Part shown: one piece after another, positions 1 through 12,600 of the stretch | Position numbering within the stretch: the first letter of the stretch is position 1 | Layout of the letters: each line of letters starts with the position of its first letter | Source: Clusia tigrina | Taxonomy: Eukaryota; Arthropoda; Insecta; Diptera; Clusiidae | Length of the DNA: 64,000 bases | Direction: 5' to 3' | Assembly (NCBI GenBank): GCA_920105625.2 | Contig: OV050030.1 | Location: forward strand, 160,589,863-160,653,862 | The notes under the pieces: generated by a model | Told to the model about the DNA's origin: nothing | What the model saw: the letters and a program-made list of their open reading frames with translations, nothing else | Databases searched by the model: none | Translations under genes and position numbers: made by a program

Positions 1-931
1 ATAAAACTTCAAATGGCGCTAAATTCTATACTGTGCGTCCTATATCTATCAAAGTTTGCAACTTTCAAATGTTGTAACTTTTTATTGGAGCGTAATAAAA
101 TCTTGAAATTTTGTGACAAGAAAGTACTTGAGCCTCTTATCAATTTAAGCTATCGCTCATAGTTATGCTACCCTTGATTCCCAAATCAAACACTTATAAA
201 ACTTCAAATTGCCCTAACTTCTATACGGTGCGTGTTATATCTATCACAGTTTGCAACAATCAAATGCTTGTAACCTTTTCCTGGAGCATCATAAAACCTT
301 GACATTTTGTGGCAATAAAGTACTCGTGCCTCTTATCAATTTAAGCTATCGGTCTTAGCTATGCTACCCTTGAATCCCAAATCAAACACTGATAAAACTT
401 CAAATGGCGCTAAATTCTATACTGTGCGTCCTATATCTATCAAAGTTTGCAACATTCAAATGCTTGTAACTTTTTACTGGAGTGTAATAAAATCTTGAAA
501 TTATGTGACAATAAAGTACTCGAGCCTCTTATCAATTTAAACTATCGCTCATAGCTATGCTACCCTTGAGTCCCAAATCAAACACTTATAAAACTACAAA
601 TGGCCCCAACTTCTATACGGTGCGTCCTATACCTATCAAAGTTTGCAACATTTAAATGCATGTAACTTTTTACTGGAGCCTAATAAAACATTGAAATTTT
701 GTGACAATAAAGTACTCGTGCCTCTTGTCAAGTTATGCTATCGCTAATAGCTATGATACCCTTGTGTCCCAAATCAAACACTTACAAAACTACAAATGGC
801 CCTAACTTCTACACGTTGCGTCCTATACCTATCAAAGTTTGCAACATTTAAATGCTTGTAACTTTTTACTGGAGCGTAATAAAACATTGAAATTTTGTGA
901 CAATGAAGTACTCACGCCTCTTGTCAAGTTA

Positions 932-951
932 AGCTATCGCTCATAGCTATG
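932..951. repeat. Conserved dyad: 6-bp stem, 5-nt loop, overlapping 10-bp palindrome
   Basis: AGCTAT (932-937), spacer CGCTC (938-942) and ATAGCT (943-948) form a perfect inverted repeat, and CATAGCTATG (942-951) is a perfect palindrome. The arrangement recurs in most monomers. Subtypes break it in characteristic ways: ATAGATATG (with the 20-bp deletion form and TTGTGTCCC copies), ATATATATG, ATAGTTATG and GGCTC in the loop. It could fold as a small hairpin or bind a symmetric protein; neither is shown. Confidence 0.7.
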
Positions 952-1370
952 CTATCCTTGAGTCCCAAAACAAACACTGGTAAAACTTCAAATGGCCCTA
1001 ACTTTTATACGGTGCGTCCTATACCTATCAAAGTTTGCAACAATCAAATGCTTGTAACTTTTCACTGGACTGTAATAAAATCTAAAATTTTGTGACAATA
1101 AAGTACTCGAGCCACTTGTCAATTTAAGCTATCGCTCATATATATGCTACCCTTGAGTCCCAAATCAAACACTGATAAAACTTCAAATGGCCTTAACTTC
1201 TATATGGTACGTCTTACACCTATCACAGTTTCCAACAATCAAATGGTTGTAACTTTTTACTGGAGCGTCATACAAACTTGACATTTTGTGACAATAAAGT
1301 ACTCGTGCCTCCTGTCAATTTAAGCTATCGCTCATAGATATGCTACCCTTGTGTCCCAAATCAAACACTT

Positions 1371-1545
1371 ATAAAACTTCAAATTGCCCTAACTTTTGTA
1401 CGGTGCCTCCCATACCTATCAAAGTTTGCAACAATCAAATGCTTGTAACTTTTTACTGGAGTGTAATAAAATCTAAATATTTGTGACAATAAAGTATTCC
1501 AGCCTCTTGTCAATTTAAGCTATCGCTCATAGATATGCTACCTTC
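1371..1545 (+). repeat. Representative about 175-bp monomer with a 20-bp deletion
   Basis: GCTACC is followed by TTCTTAAAA; the GAGTCCCAAATCAAACAC segment is missing. The form is found with its GCTAC at 1,538, 3,668, 5,212, 9,479, 12,661, 13,816, 17,508, 19,834, 20,989, 27,021, 29,742, 31,878, 51,629 and 60,987. It usually follows a monomer with TTTTGTACGG and CCTCCCATACC. Confidence 0.85.
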
Positions 1546-1748
1546 TTAAAATTTCAAATGGCCCTAACTTCTATACGGTGTGTCTTATACCAATCACAGT
1601 TTGCATCTATCAAATGCTTGTAACTTTTTACTAGAGCGTCATAAAACCTTGACATTTTGTGACAATAAACTACTCGTGGCTCTTATCAATTGAAGGTATC
1701 GCTCATAGCTATGCTACCCTTGAGTCCCAAATCAAAAACTTATAAAAC

Positions 1749-1804
1749 TTCAAATGGCCCTAACTTCTATACGGTGCATCCTATACCTATCAAAGTTTGC
1801 AACA
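1749..1804 (+). repeat. 56-bp internal sub-unit, copy a
   Basis: This first sub-unit begins TTCAAATGG and ends TTTGCAACA. Aligned without gaps to the next 56 bp it matches at 34 positions in this monomer (36 with the commonest base at each site), including TTCAAATG, TAACTT, GG.GC and TTTG..ACA. Its sister follows immediately, so the monomer contains an old tandem duplication. Confidence 0.75.
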
Positions 1805-1860
1805 TTCAAATGCTTGTAACTTTTTACTGGAGCGTAATAAAATCTTGAAATTTTGTGACA
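1805..1860 (+). repeat. 56-bp internal sub-unit, copy b
   Basis: This second sub-unit begins TTCAAATGC and ends TTTTGTGACA, directly abutting copy a. It carries the variable GGAGCGTCATAAAA / GGAGTGTAATAAAA segment that separates many monomer subtypes. Confidence 0.75.
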
Positions 1861-1916
1861 ATAAAGTACTCGAGCCTCTTATCAAGTTAAGCTATCGCTC
1901 ATAGCTATGATACCCT
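1861..1916 (+). repeat. Possible third, strongly diverged 56-bp sub-unit
   Basis: The first 20 bases match copy b at 12 positions (pattern CT.GT..CT.TT). Further on, CGCTCATA may correspond to GCGTCATA of copy b after an insertion of about 7 bp. With the 28-bp remainder, 196 bp would be three and a half units. The match is weak and could be chance. Confidence 0.3.
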
Positions 1917-3480
1917 TGAGTCCCAAAACAAACATTGATAAAACTTAAAATGGCCCTTACTTCTATGCGGTGCGTCCTATACGTATCAAAGTTTGCAACA
2001 TTCAAATGCTTGTAACTTTTTACTGGAGTGTAAAAAAATCTTGAAATTATGTGACAATAAAGTACTCGAGCCTATCAATTTAAGCTATCGCTCATAGTTA
2101 TGCTACCCTTGAGTACCAAATCAAACACTTATAAAACTACAAATGGCCCCAACTTCCATACGGTGCGTCCTATACCTATCAAAGTTTGCAACAATCAAAA
2201 GCATGTAACTTTTTACTGGAGCGTCATAAAACCTTGACATTTTGTGACAATAAAGTACTCGTGCCTCTTATCAATTTAAGCTATCGCTCATAGCTATGCT
2301 ACCCTTGAATCCCAAATCAAACACTGATAAAACTTCAAATGGCGCTAAATTCTATACTGTGCGTCCTATATCTATCAAAGTTTGCAACATTCAAATGTTG
2401 TAACTTTTTACTGGAGCGTAATAAAATCTTGAAAGTTTATGACAAGAAAGTACTCGAGCCTCTTATCAATTTAAGCTATCGCTCATAGCTATGCTACCCT
2501 TGAGTCCCAAATAAAAAACTTATAAAACTTCAAATGGCCCTAACTTCTATACGTTGCAACCTATACCTATCAAAGTTCGCAACATTCAAGTGCTTGTAAC
2601 TTTTTACTGGAGCGTCATAAAATCTTGAAATTTTGTGACAATAAAGTACTCGAACCTCTTATCAAGTTAAGCTATCGCTCATAGCTATGCTACCCATGAG
2701 TCCCAAATCAAACACTGATAAATCTTCAAATGGCCCTAACTTCTATACGGTGCTTCCTATACCTACCAAAGTTTGCAACATTCAAATGCTTGTAACCTTT
2801 TACTGGAGCGTCATGAAAGCTTGAAATTTTGTGACAATAAATTACTCGTGGCTCTTGTCAATTTAAGCTATCGCTCATAGCTATGCTACCCTTCAGTCCC
2901 AAAACAAACACTTATAACACTTCAAATGGCTCCAACTTCTATACGGTGCGTCCTCTACCTATCAAAGTTTGCAACATGCAAATGCTTGTGACTTTTTACT
3001 GGAGCGTAATAAAACATTGAAATTTTGTGACAATGAAGTACTCGTGCCTCTTGTCAAGTTAAGCTATCGCTCATAGCTATGCTACCCTTGAGTCCCAAAA
3101 CAAACATTGGTAAAACTTCAAATGGCCCTAACTTTTATACGGTGCGTCCTATACCTATCAAAGTTTGCAACAATCAAATGCTTGTAACTTTTTACTGGAG
3201 TGTAATAAAATCTAAAATGTTGTGACAATAAAGTACTCGAGCCTCTTGTCAATTTAAGCTATCGCTCATATATTTGCTACCCTTGAGTCCCAAATCAAAC
3301 ACTGATAAAACTTCAAATGGCCCTAACTTCTATACGGTTCGTCTTATACCTATCACAGTTTCCAACAAGCAAATGCTTGTAAGTTTTTACTGGAGCGTCA
3401 TAAAAACTTGACATTTTGTGACAATAAAGTACTTGTGCCTCCTGTCAATTTAAGCTATCGCTCATAGATATGCTACCCTG

Positions 3481-6400
3481 GTGTCCCAAATCAAACACTA
3501 ATAAAACTTCAAATTGCCCTAACTTTTGTACGGTGCCTCCCATACCTATCAAAGTTTGCAACAATCAAATGCTTGTAACTTTTTACTGGAGTGTAATAAA
3601 ATCTAAAATTTGGTGACAATAAAGTATTCGAGCCTCTTGTCAATTTAAGCTGTCGCTCATAGATATGCTACCTTCTTAAAACTTCAAATGGCCCTAACTT
3701 CTATACGGTGCATCCTATACCTATCAAAGTTTGCAACATTCAAATGCTTGTAACTTTTTACTGGAGCGTCATAAAATCTTGAAACTTTGTGACAATAAAG
3801 TACTCGAGCCTCTTATCAATTGAAGCTATCGCTCATAGCTATGCTACCCTTGAGTCCCAAATCAAAAACTTATAAAACTTCAAATGGCCCTAACTTCTAT
3901 ACGGTGCATCCTATACCTATGAAAGTTTGCAACATTCAAATGCTTGTAACTTTTTACTGGAGCGTAATAAAATCTTGAAATTTTGTGACAATAAAGTACT
4001 CGAGCCTCTTATCAAGTTAAGCTATCGCTCATAGCTATGATACCCTTGAGTCCCAAAACAAACACTGATAAAACTTAAAATGGCCCTTACTTCTATGCGG
4101 TGCGTCCTATACGTATCAAAGTTTGCAACATTCAAATGCTTGTAACTTTTTACTGGAGTGTAATAAAATCTTGAAATTATGTGACAATAAAGTACTCGAG
4201 CGTCTTATCAATTTAAGCTATCGCTCATAGTTATGCTACCCTTGAATCCCAAATGAAACACTGATAAAACTTCAAATGGCGCTAAATTCTATACTGTGCG
4301 TCCTATATCTATCAAAGTTTGCAACATTCAAATGTTGTAACTTTTTACTGGAGCGTAATAAAATCTTGAAATTTTGTGACAAGAAAGTACTCGAGCCTCT
4401 TATCAATTTAAGCTATCGCTCATAGCTATGCTACCCTTGAGTCCCAAATAAAAAACTTATAAAACTTCAAATGGCCCTAACTTCTATACGTTGCATCCTA
4501 TACCTATCAAAGTTCGCAACATTCAACTGCTTGTAACTTTTTACTGGAGCGTCATAAAATCTTGAAATTTTGTGACAATAAAGTACTCGAACCTCTTATC
4601 AAGTGAAGCTATCGGTCATAGCTATGCTACCCATGTGTCCCAAATCAAACACTGATAAATCTTCAAATGGCCCTAACTTCTATACGGTGCTTCCTATACC
4701 AATCAAAGTTTGCAACATTCAAATGCTTGTAACCTTTTACTGGAGCGTCATGAAAGCTTGAAATTTTTGACAATAAATTACTCGTGGCTCTTGTCAATTT
4801 AAGCTATCGCTCATAGCTATGCTACCCTTGAGTCCCAAAACAAACACTGGTAAAACTTCAAATGGCCCTAACTTTTATTCAGTGCGTCCTATACCTATCA
4901 AAGTTTGCAACAATCAAATGCTTGTAAGTTTTTACTGGAGCGTCATAAAAACTTGACATTTTGTGACAATAAAGTACCCGTGCCTCCTGTCAATTTAAGC
5001 TATCCCTCATAGATATGCTACCCTTGTGTCCCAAATCAAACACTTATAAAACTTCAAATTGCCCTAACTTTTGTACGGTGCCTCCCATATCTATCAAAGT
5101 TTGCAACAATCAAATGCTTGTAACTTTTTACTGGAGTGTAATAAAATCTAAAATTTTGTGACAATAAAGTATTCGAGCCTCTTGTCAGTTTACGCTATCG
5201 CTCATAGATATGCTATCTTCTTAAAACTTCAAATGGCCCTAACTTCTATACGGTGCATCCTATACCTATCAAAGTTTGCAACATTCAAATGCTTGTAACT
5301 TTTTACTGGAGCGTCATAAAATCTTGAAACTTTGTGACAATAAAGTACTCGAGCCTCTTATCAAGTTAAGCTATCGCTCATAGCTATGGTACCATTGAGT
5401 TCCAAATCAAACACTTATAAAACTTCAAATTGCCCTAACTTCTATACGGTGCGTGTTATATCTATCACAGTTTGCAACAATCACATGCTTGTAACTTTTT
5501 ACTGGAGCGTCATGAAACCTTGATATTTTGTGACAATAAAGTATTCGTGCCTCTTATCAATTTAAGCTATGGCTCATAGCTATGCTACCCTTGAGTCCCA
5601 AAACAAACACTGATAAAACTTCAAAAGGCCCTAACTCTTATACGGTGCGTCCTATACCAATCAAAGTTTGCAACAATCAAATGCTTGTAACTTTTTACTG
5701 GACTGTAATAAAATCTAAAATTTTGTGACAATAAAGTACTCGAGCCTCTTGTCAATTTAACCTATCGGTCCTAGATGTGCTACCCTTGAGTCCCAAATAA
5801 AACAATGATAACTTCTATATGGTGCGTCTTATACCTATCAGAGTTTGCAACAATCAAATGCTTGTAACTTTTTACTGGAGCGTCATAAAAACTTGACATT
5901 TTGTGATAATAAAGTACTGGTGCCTCTTATCAATTTAAGCTATCGCTCATAGCTATGTTACCCTTGAGTCCCAAAACAAACACTGATAAAACTTCAAATG
6001 GCGGTAAATTCTATACTGTGCGTCCTATATCTATCAAAGTTTGCAGCATTCACTTGCTTGTAACTTTTTACTGGAGCGTAATAAAATCTTGAAATTGTGT
6101 GACAATAAAGTACTCGAGCCTCTTATCAATTTAAGCTATCGCTTATAGCTATGCTACCCTTGAGTCCCAAATCAAACACTTATAAAACTTCAAATTGCCC
6201 TAACTTCTATACGGTGCGTGTTATATCTATCACAGTTTGCAACAATCACATGCTTGTAACTTTTTACTGGAGCGTCATAAAACCTTGATATTTTGTGACA
6301 ATAAAGTATTCGTGCCTCTTATCAATTTAAGCTATCGCTCATAGCTATGATACCCTTGTGGCCCAAATCAAACACTTATAAAACTACAAGTGGCCCTAAC

Positions 6401-7722
6401 TTCTATACGTTGCGTCCTAAACCTATCAAAGTTTGCAACATTTAAATGCTTGTAACTTTTTACTGGAGCGTAATAAAACATTGAAATTTTGTGACAATAA
6501 AGTAGTCGTGCCTCTTGTCAAGTTAAGCTATCGATCATAGCTATGCTACGCTGAGTCACAAAACAAACACTGGTAAAACATCAAATGGCCCTAAATTTTA
6601 TACAGTGCGTCCTATACCTATCAAAGTTTGCAACAATCAAATGCTTGTAACTTTTTACTGGAGTGTAATAAAATCTAAAATGTTGTGACAATAAAGTACT
6701 CGAGCCTCTTGTCAATTTAAGCTATCGCTCATATATATGCTACCCTTGAGTCCCAAATCAAACACTGATAAAACTTCAAATGGCCCTAACTTCTATACGG
6801 TACGTCTTATACTTATCACAGTTTCCAACAAGCAAATGCTTGTAAGTTTTTACTGGAGCGTCATAAAAACTTGACATTTTGTGACAATAAAGTACCCGTG
6901 CCTCCTATCAATTTAAGCTATCGCTCATAGATATGCTACCCTTGTGTCCCAAATCAAACACTTATAAAACTTCAAATTGCCCTAACTTTTGTACGGTGCC
7001 TCCCATACCTATCAAAGTTTGCAACATTCAAATGTTGTAACTTTTTACTGGAGCGTAATAATATCTTGAAATTTTGTGAGAAGAAAGTACTCGAGCCTCT
7101 TATCAATTTAAGCTATCGCTCATAGCTATGCTACCCTTGAGTCCCAAATAAAAAACTTATAAAACTTCAAATGGCCCTAACTTCTATACGTTGCATCCTA
7201 TACCTATCAAAGTTCGCAACATTCAACTGCTTGTAACTTTTTACTGGAGCGTCATAAAATCTTGAAATTTTGTGACAATAAAGTACTCGAACCTCTTATC
7301 AAGTTAAGCTATCGGTCATAGCTATGCTACCCATGAGTCCCAAATCAAACACTGATAAATCTTCAAATGGCCCTAACTTCTATACGGTGCTTCCTATACC
7401 TTTCAAAGTTTGCAACATTCAAATGCTTGTAACGTTTTACTGGAGCGTCATGAAAGCTTGAAATTTTGTGACAATAAATTACTCGTGGCTCTTGTCAATT
7501 TAAGCTATCGCTCATAGCTATGCTACCCTTCAGTCCCAAAACAAACACTGATAACACTTCAAATGGCTCCAACTTCTATACGGTGCGTCCTCTACCTATC
7601 AAAGTTTGCAACATGCAAATGCTTGTGACTTTTTACTGGAGCGTAATAAAACATTGAAATTTTGTGACAATGAAGTACTCGTGCCTCTTGTCAAGTTAAG
7701 CTATCGCTCATAGCTATGCTAC
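3481..7722 (+). repeat. HOR block of about 4.2 kb, copy 1
   Basis: This block repeats at 7,923-11,620. The spacing begins at 4,442 bp, becomes 4,266 (a 176-bp short monomer near 3,676 absent from copy 2), 4,285 (18-bp deletion here at 5,810), then 3,893-3,894 (two monomers, 392 bp, near 6,110-6,500 absent from copy 2). Outside these indels I see only scattered single-base differences. Confidence 0.8.
5800..5822 (+). repeat. 18-bp deletion within a monomer
   Basis: GATA is followed directly by ACTTCTATA at 5,810/5,811. The partner copy near 10,070 has an extra AAACTTCAAATGGCCCTA between them. Short homology (TAA) at the junction suggests slippage or end joining. Confidence 0.75.
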
Positions 7723-7922
7723 CCTTGAGTCCCAAAACAAACACTGGTAAAACTTCAAATGGCCCTAACTTTTATACAGTGCGTCCTATACCTATCAAAG
7801 TTTGCAACAATCAAATGCTTGTAAGTTGTTACTGGAGCGTCATAAAAACTTGACATTTTGTGACAATAAAGTACCCGTGCCTCCTGTCAATTTAAGCTAT
7901 CGCTCATAGATATGCTACCCTT
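7723..7922 (+). repeat. Linking monomer between the two 4-kb blocks
   Basis: This single monomer with GTAAGTTGTTACTGG and GTACCCGTGCC resembles monomers near 4,850-5,030 and 9,110-9,300. It lies between the end of block copy 1 and the start of copy 2. Confidence 0.55.
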
Positions 7923-10900
7923 GTGTCCCAAATCAAACACTAATAAAACTTCAAATTGCCCTAACTTTTGTACGGTGCCTCCCATACCTATCAAAGTTTG
8001 CAACAATCAAATGCTTGTAACTTTTTACTGGAGTGTAATAAAATCTAAAATTTGGTGACAATAAAGTACTCGAGCCTCTTATCAATTGAAGCTATCGCTC
8101 ATAGCTATGCTACCCTTGAGTCCCAAATCAAAAACTTATAAAACTTCAAATGGCCCTAACTTCTATACGGTGCATCCTATACCTATCAAAGTTTGCAACA
8201 TTCAAATGCTTGTAACTTTTTACTGGAGCGTAATAAAATCTTGCAATTTTGTGACAATAAAGTACTCGAGCCTCTTATCAATTTAAGCTATCGCTCATAG
8301 CTATGATACCCTTGAGTCCCAAAACAAACATTGATAAAACTTAAAATGGCCCTTACTTCTATGCGGTGCGTCCTATACGTATCAAAGTTTGCAACATTCA
8401 AATGCTTGTAACTTTTTACTGGAGTGTAATAAAATCTTGAAATTATGTGACAATAAAGTACTCGAGCGTCTTATAAATTTAGGCTATCGCTCATAGTTAT
8501 GCTACCCTTGAATCCCAAATGAAACACTGATAAAACTTCAAATGGCGCTAAATTCTATACTGTGCGTCCTATATCTATCAAAGTTTGCAACATTCAAATG
8601 TTGTAACTTTTTACTGGAGCGTAATAAAATCTTGAAATTTTGTGACAAGAAAGTACTCGAGCCTCTTATCAATTTAAGCTATCGCTCATAGCTATGCTAC
8701 CCTTGAGTCCCAAATAAAAAACTTATAAAACTTCAAATGGCCCTAACTTCTATACGTTGCATCCTATACCTATCAAAGTTCGCAACATTCAACTGCTTGT
8801 AACTTTTTACTGGAGCGTCATAAAATCTTGAAATTTTGTGACAATAAAGTACTCGAACCTCTTATCAAGTGAAGCTATCGGTCATAGCTATGCTACCCAT
8901 GTGTCCCAAATCAAACACTGATAAATCTTCAAATGGCCCTAACTTCTATACGGTGCTTCCTATACCAATCAAAGTTTGCAACATTCAAATGCTTGTAACC
9001 TTTTACTGGAGCGTCATGAAAGCTTGAAATTTTGTGACAATGAAGTACTCGTGCCTCTTGTCAAGTTAAGCTATCGCTCATAGCTATGCTACCCTTGAGT
9101 CCCAAAACAAACACTGGTAAAACTTCAAATGGCCCTAACTTTTATTCAGTGCGTCCTATACCTATCAAAGTTTGCAACAATCAAATGCTTGTAAGTTTTT
9201 ACTGGAGCGTCATAAAAACTTGACATTTTGTGACAATAAAGTACCCGTGCCTCCTGTCAATTTAAGCTATCGCTCATAGATATGCTACCCTTGTGTCCCA
9301 AATCAAACACTTATAAAACTTCAAATTGCCCTAACTTTTGTACGGTGCCTCCCATATCTATCAAAGTTTGCAACAATCAAATGCTTGTAACTTTTTACTG
9401 GAGTGTAATAAAATCTAAAATTTTGTGACAATAAAGTATTCGAGCCTCTTGTCAGTTTAAGCTATCGCTCATAGATATGCTATCTTCTTAAAACTTCAAA
9501 TGGCCCTAACTTCTATACGGTGCATCCTATACCTATCAAAGTTTGCAACATTCAAATGCTTGTAACTTTTTACTGGAGCGTCATAAAATCTTGAAACTTT
9601 GTGACAATAAAGTACTCGAGCCTCTTATCAAGTTAAGCTATCGCTCATAGCTATGGTACCATTGAGTTCCAAATCAAACACTTATAAAACTTCAAATTGC
9701 CCTAACTTCTATACGGTGCGTGTTATATCTATCACAGTTTGCAACAATCACATGCTTGTAACTTTTTACTGGAGCGTCATGAAACCTTGATATTTTGTGA
9801 CAATAAAGTATTCGTGCCTCTTATCAATTTAAGCTATGGCTCATAGCTATGCTACCCTTGAGTCCCAAAACAAACACTGATAAAACTTCAAAAGGCCCTA
9901 ACTCTTATACGGTGCGTCCTATACCAATCAAAGTTTGCAACAATCAAATGCTTGTAACTTTTTACTGGACTGTAATAAAATCTAAAATTTTGTGACAATA
10001 AAGTACTCGAGCCTCTTGTCAATTTAACCTATCGGTCCTAGATGTGCTACCCTTGAGTCCCAAATAAAACAATGATAAAACTTCAAATGGCCCTAACTTC
10101 TATACGGTGCGTCTTATACCTATCAGAGTTTGCAACAATCAAATGCTTGTAACTTTTTACTGGAGCGTCATAAAAACTTGACATTTTGTGACAATAAAGT
10201 ACTGGTGCCTCTTATCAATTTAAGCTATCGCTCATAGCTATGTTACCCTTGAGTCCCAAAACAAACACTGATAAAACTTCAAATGGCGCTAAATTCTATA
10301 CTGTGCGTCCTATATCTATCAAAGTTTGCAGCATTCACTTGCTTGTAACTTTTTACTGGAGCGTAATAAAATCTTGAAATTGTGTGACAATAAAGTAGTC
10401 GTGCCTCTTGTCAAGTTAAGCTATCGATCATAGCTATGCTACGCTTGAGTCACAAAACAAACACTGGTAAAACTTCAAATGGCCCTAACTTTTATACAGT
10501 GCGTCCTATACCTATCAAAGTTTGCAACAATCAAATGCTTGTAACTTTTTACTGGAGTGTAATAAAATCTAAAATGTTGTGACAATAAAGTACTCGAGCC
10601 TCTTGTCAATTTAAGCTATCGCTCATATATATGCTACCCTTGAGTCCCAAATCAAACACTGATAAAACTTCAAATGGCCCTAACTTCTATACGGTACGTC
10701 TTATACTTATAACAGTTTCCAACAAGCAAATGCTTGTAAGTTTTTACTGGAGCGTCATAAAAACTTGACATTTTGTGACAATAAAGTACCCGTGCCTCCT
10801 ATCAATTTAAGCTATCGCTCATAGATATGCTACCCTTGTGTCCCAAATCAAACACTTATAAAACTTCAAATTGCCCTAACTTTTGTACGGTGCCTCCCAT

Positions 10901-11620
10901 ACCTATCAAAGTTTGCAACATTCAAATGTTGTAACTTTTTACTGGAGCGTAATAATATCTTGAAATTTTGTGAGAAGAAAGTACTCGAGCCTCTTATCAA
11001 TTTAAGCTATCGCTCATAGCTATGCTACCCTTGAGTCCCAAATAAAAAACTTATAAAACTTCAAATGGCCCTAACTTCTATACGTTGCATCCTATACCTA
11101 TCAAAGTTCGCAACATTCAACTGCTTGTAACTTTTTACTGGAGCGTCATAAAATCTTGAAATTTTGTGACAATAAAGTACTCGAACCTCTTATCAAGTTA
11201 AGCTATCGGTCATAGCTATGCTACCCATGAGTCCCAAATCAAACACTGATAAATCTTCAAATGGCCCTAACTTCTATACGGTGCTTCCTATACCTATCAA
11301 AGTTTGCAACATTCAAATGCTTGTAACCTTTTACTGGAGCGTCATGAAAGATTGAAATTTTGTGACAATAAATTACTCGTGGCTCTTGTCAATTTAAGCT
11401 ATCGCTCAAAGCTATGCTACCCTTCAGTCCCAAAACAAACACTGATAACACTTCAAATGGCTCCAACTTCTATACGGTGCGTCCTCCACCTATCAAAGTT
11501 TGCAACATGCAAATGCTTGTGACTTTTTAATGGAGCGTAATAAAACATTGAAGTTTTGTGACAATGAAGTACTCGTGCATCTTGTCAAGTTAAGCTATAG
11601 CTCATAGCTATGCTACCCTT
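7923..11620 (+). repeat. HOR block of about 4.2 kb, copy 2 (shorter by about three monomers)
   Basis: This is the partner of 3,481-7,722, with whole-monomer losses as described there. It retains the 18 bp missing from copy 1 near 5,810. Its right end, from about 11,035, is also the left end of the next, 7-kb-offset duplication. Confidence 0.8.
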
Positions 11621-12559
11621 GAGTTCCAAAACAAACACTGATAAAACTTCAAAAGGCGCTAACTCTTATACGGTGCGTCCTATACCAATCAAAGTTTGCA
11701 ACAATCAAATGCTTGTAACTTTTTACTGGACTGTAATAAAATCTAAAATTTTGTGACAATAAAGTACTCGAGCCTCTTGTCAATTTAACCTATCGCTCCT
11801 AGATGTGCTACCCTTGAGTCCCAAATAATACAATGATAAAACTTCAAATGGCCCTAACTTCTATACGGTGCGTCTTATACCTATCAGAGTTTGCAACAAT
11901 CACATGCTTGTAACTTTTTACTGGAGCGCCCTAAAACCTTGATATTTTGTGACATTAAAGTATTCGTGCCTCTTATCAATTTAAGCTATGGCTCATAGCT
12001 ATGCTACCCTTGAGTCCCAAAACAAACACTGATAAAACTTCAAAAGGCCCTAACTCTTATACGGTGCGTCCTATACCAATCAAAGTTTGCAACAATCAAA
12101 TGCTTGTAACTTTTTACTGGACTGTAATAAAATCTAAAATTTTGTGACAATAAAGTACTCGAGCCTCTTGTCAATTTAACCTATCGCTCCTAGATGTGCT
12201 ACCCTTGAGTCCAAAATCAAACACTGATAAAACTTCAAATGGCCCTAACTTCTATACGGTGCGTCTTATACCTATCACAGTTTTCAACAATCAAATGCTT
12301 GTAACTTTTTACTGCAGCGCCATAAAACCTTGACATTTTGTGACAATAAAGTATTCGTGCCTCTTATCAATTTAAGCTATCGCTCATAGCTATGCTACCC
12401 TTGAGTCCAAAATCAAACACTTATATAACTACAAATGGCCCTAACTTCTATACGTTGCGTCCTATACCTATCAAAGTTTGCAACATTCAAATGCTTGTAA
12501 CTTTTTACTGGAGCGTAATAAAACATTGAAATTTTGTGACAATAAATTACTCGTGCCTC

Positions 12560-12600
12560 TTGTCAAGTTAAGCTATGGCTCATAGTGTAATAATATCTAA
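12560..12600 (+). repeat. Out-of-register 124-bp deletion; truncated 72-bp monomer
   Basis: CATAG at 12,581-12,585 is joined directly to TGTAATAATATC. The partner copy has 124 more bases here (19,635-19,758). The junction shares only AG. This breaks the monomer phase, unlike nearly all other length differences in the window. Confidence 0.75.

Larger units (their letters stand above)
1742..1937 (+). repeat. Reference 196-bp monomer
   Basis: This copy is a typical full-length unit, phased to begin at ATAAAAC. In order it holds the first 56-bp sub-unit (1749-1804), the second (1805-1860), a possible third (1861-1916) with the AGCTAT/ATAGCT dyad near its end, and a 28-bp linker with GAGTCCCAAA running into the next ATAAAAC. 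Composition of a matching consensus is 63 A, 62 T, 44 C and 27 G. The start is arbitrary, as for any tandem repeat. Confidence 0.93.
1..3480 (+). repeat. Left HOR segment, 11-monomer register (period about 2,130 bp)
   Basis: Monomers from 980 to about 2,327 correspond in order to those from 3,110 to about 4,457 at 2,130-bp spacing (for example AACATTGATAAAACTTAAAA near 1,931 and its partner near 4,061). After 2,327 the offset falls to 1,937, so the right copy lacks one monomer there. The first five monomers (1-979) are left of this register. A 3-bp loss near 2,073 (GCCTATCAA for GCCTCTTATCAA) shortens one monomer to 193 bp. Confidence 0.7.

Noticed and set aside
11304..11522. Plus-strand 72-codon frames repeated at 11,304, 15,642, 22,621 and 24,374
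   Set aside because: They are the same monomer pair in duplicated blocks; they are repeat frames, not a gene family.
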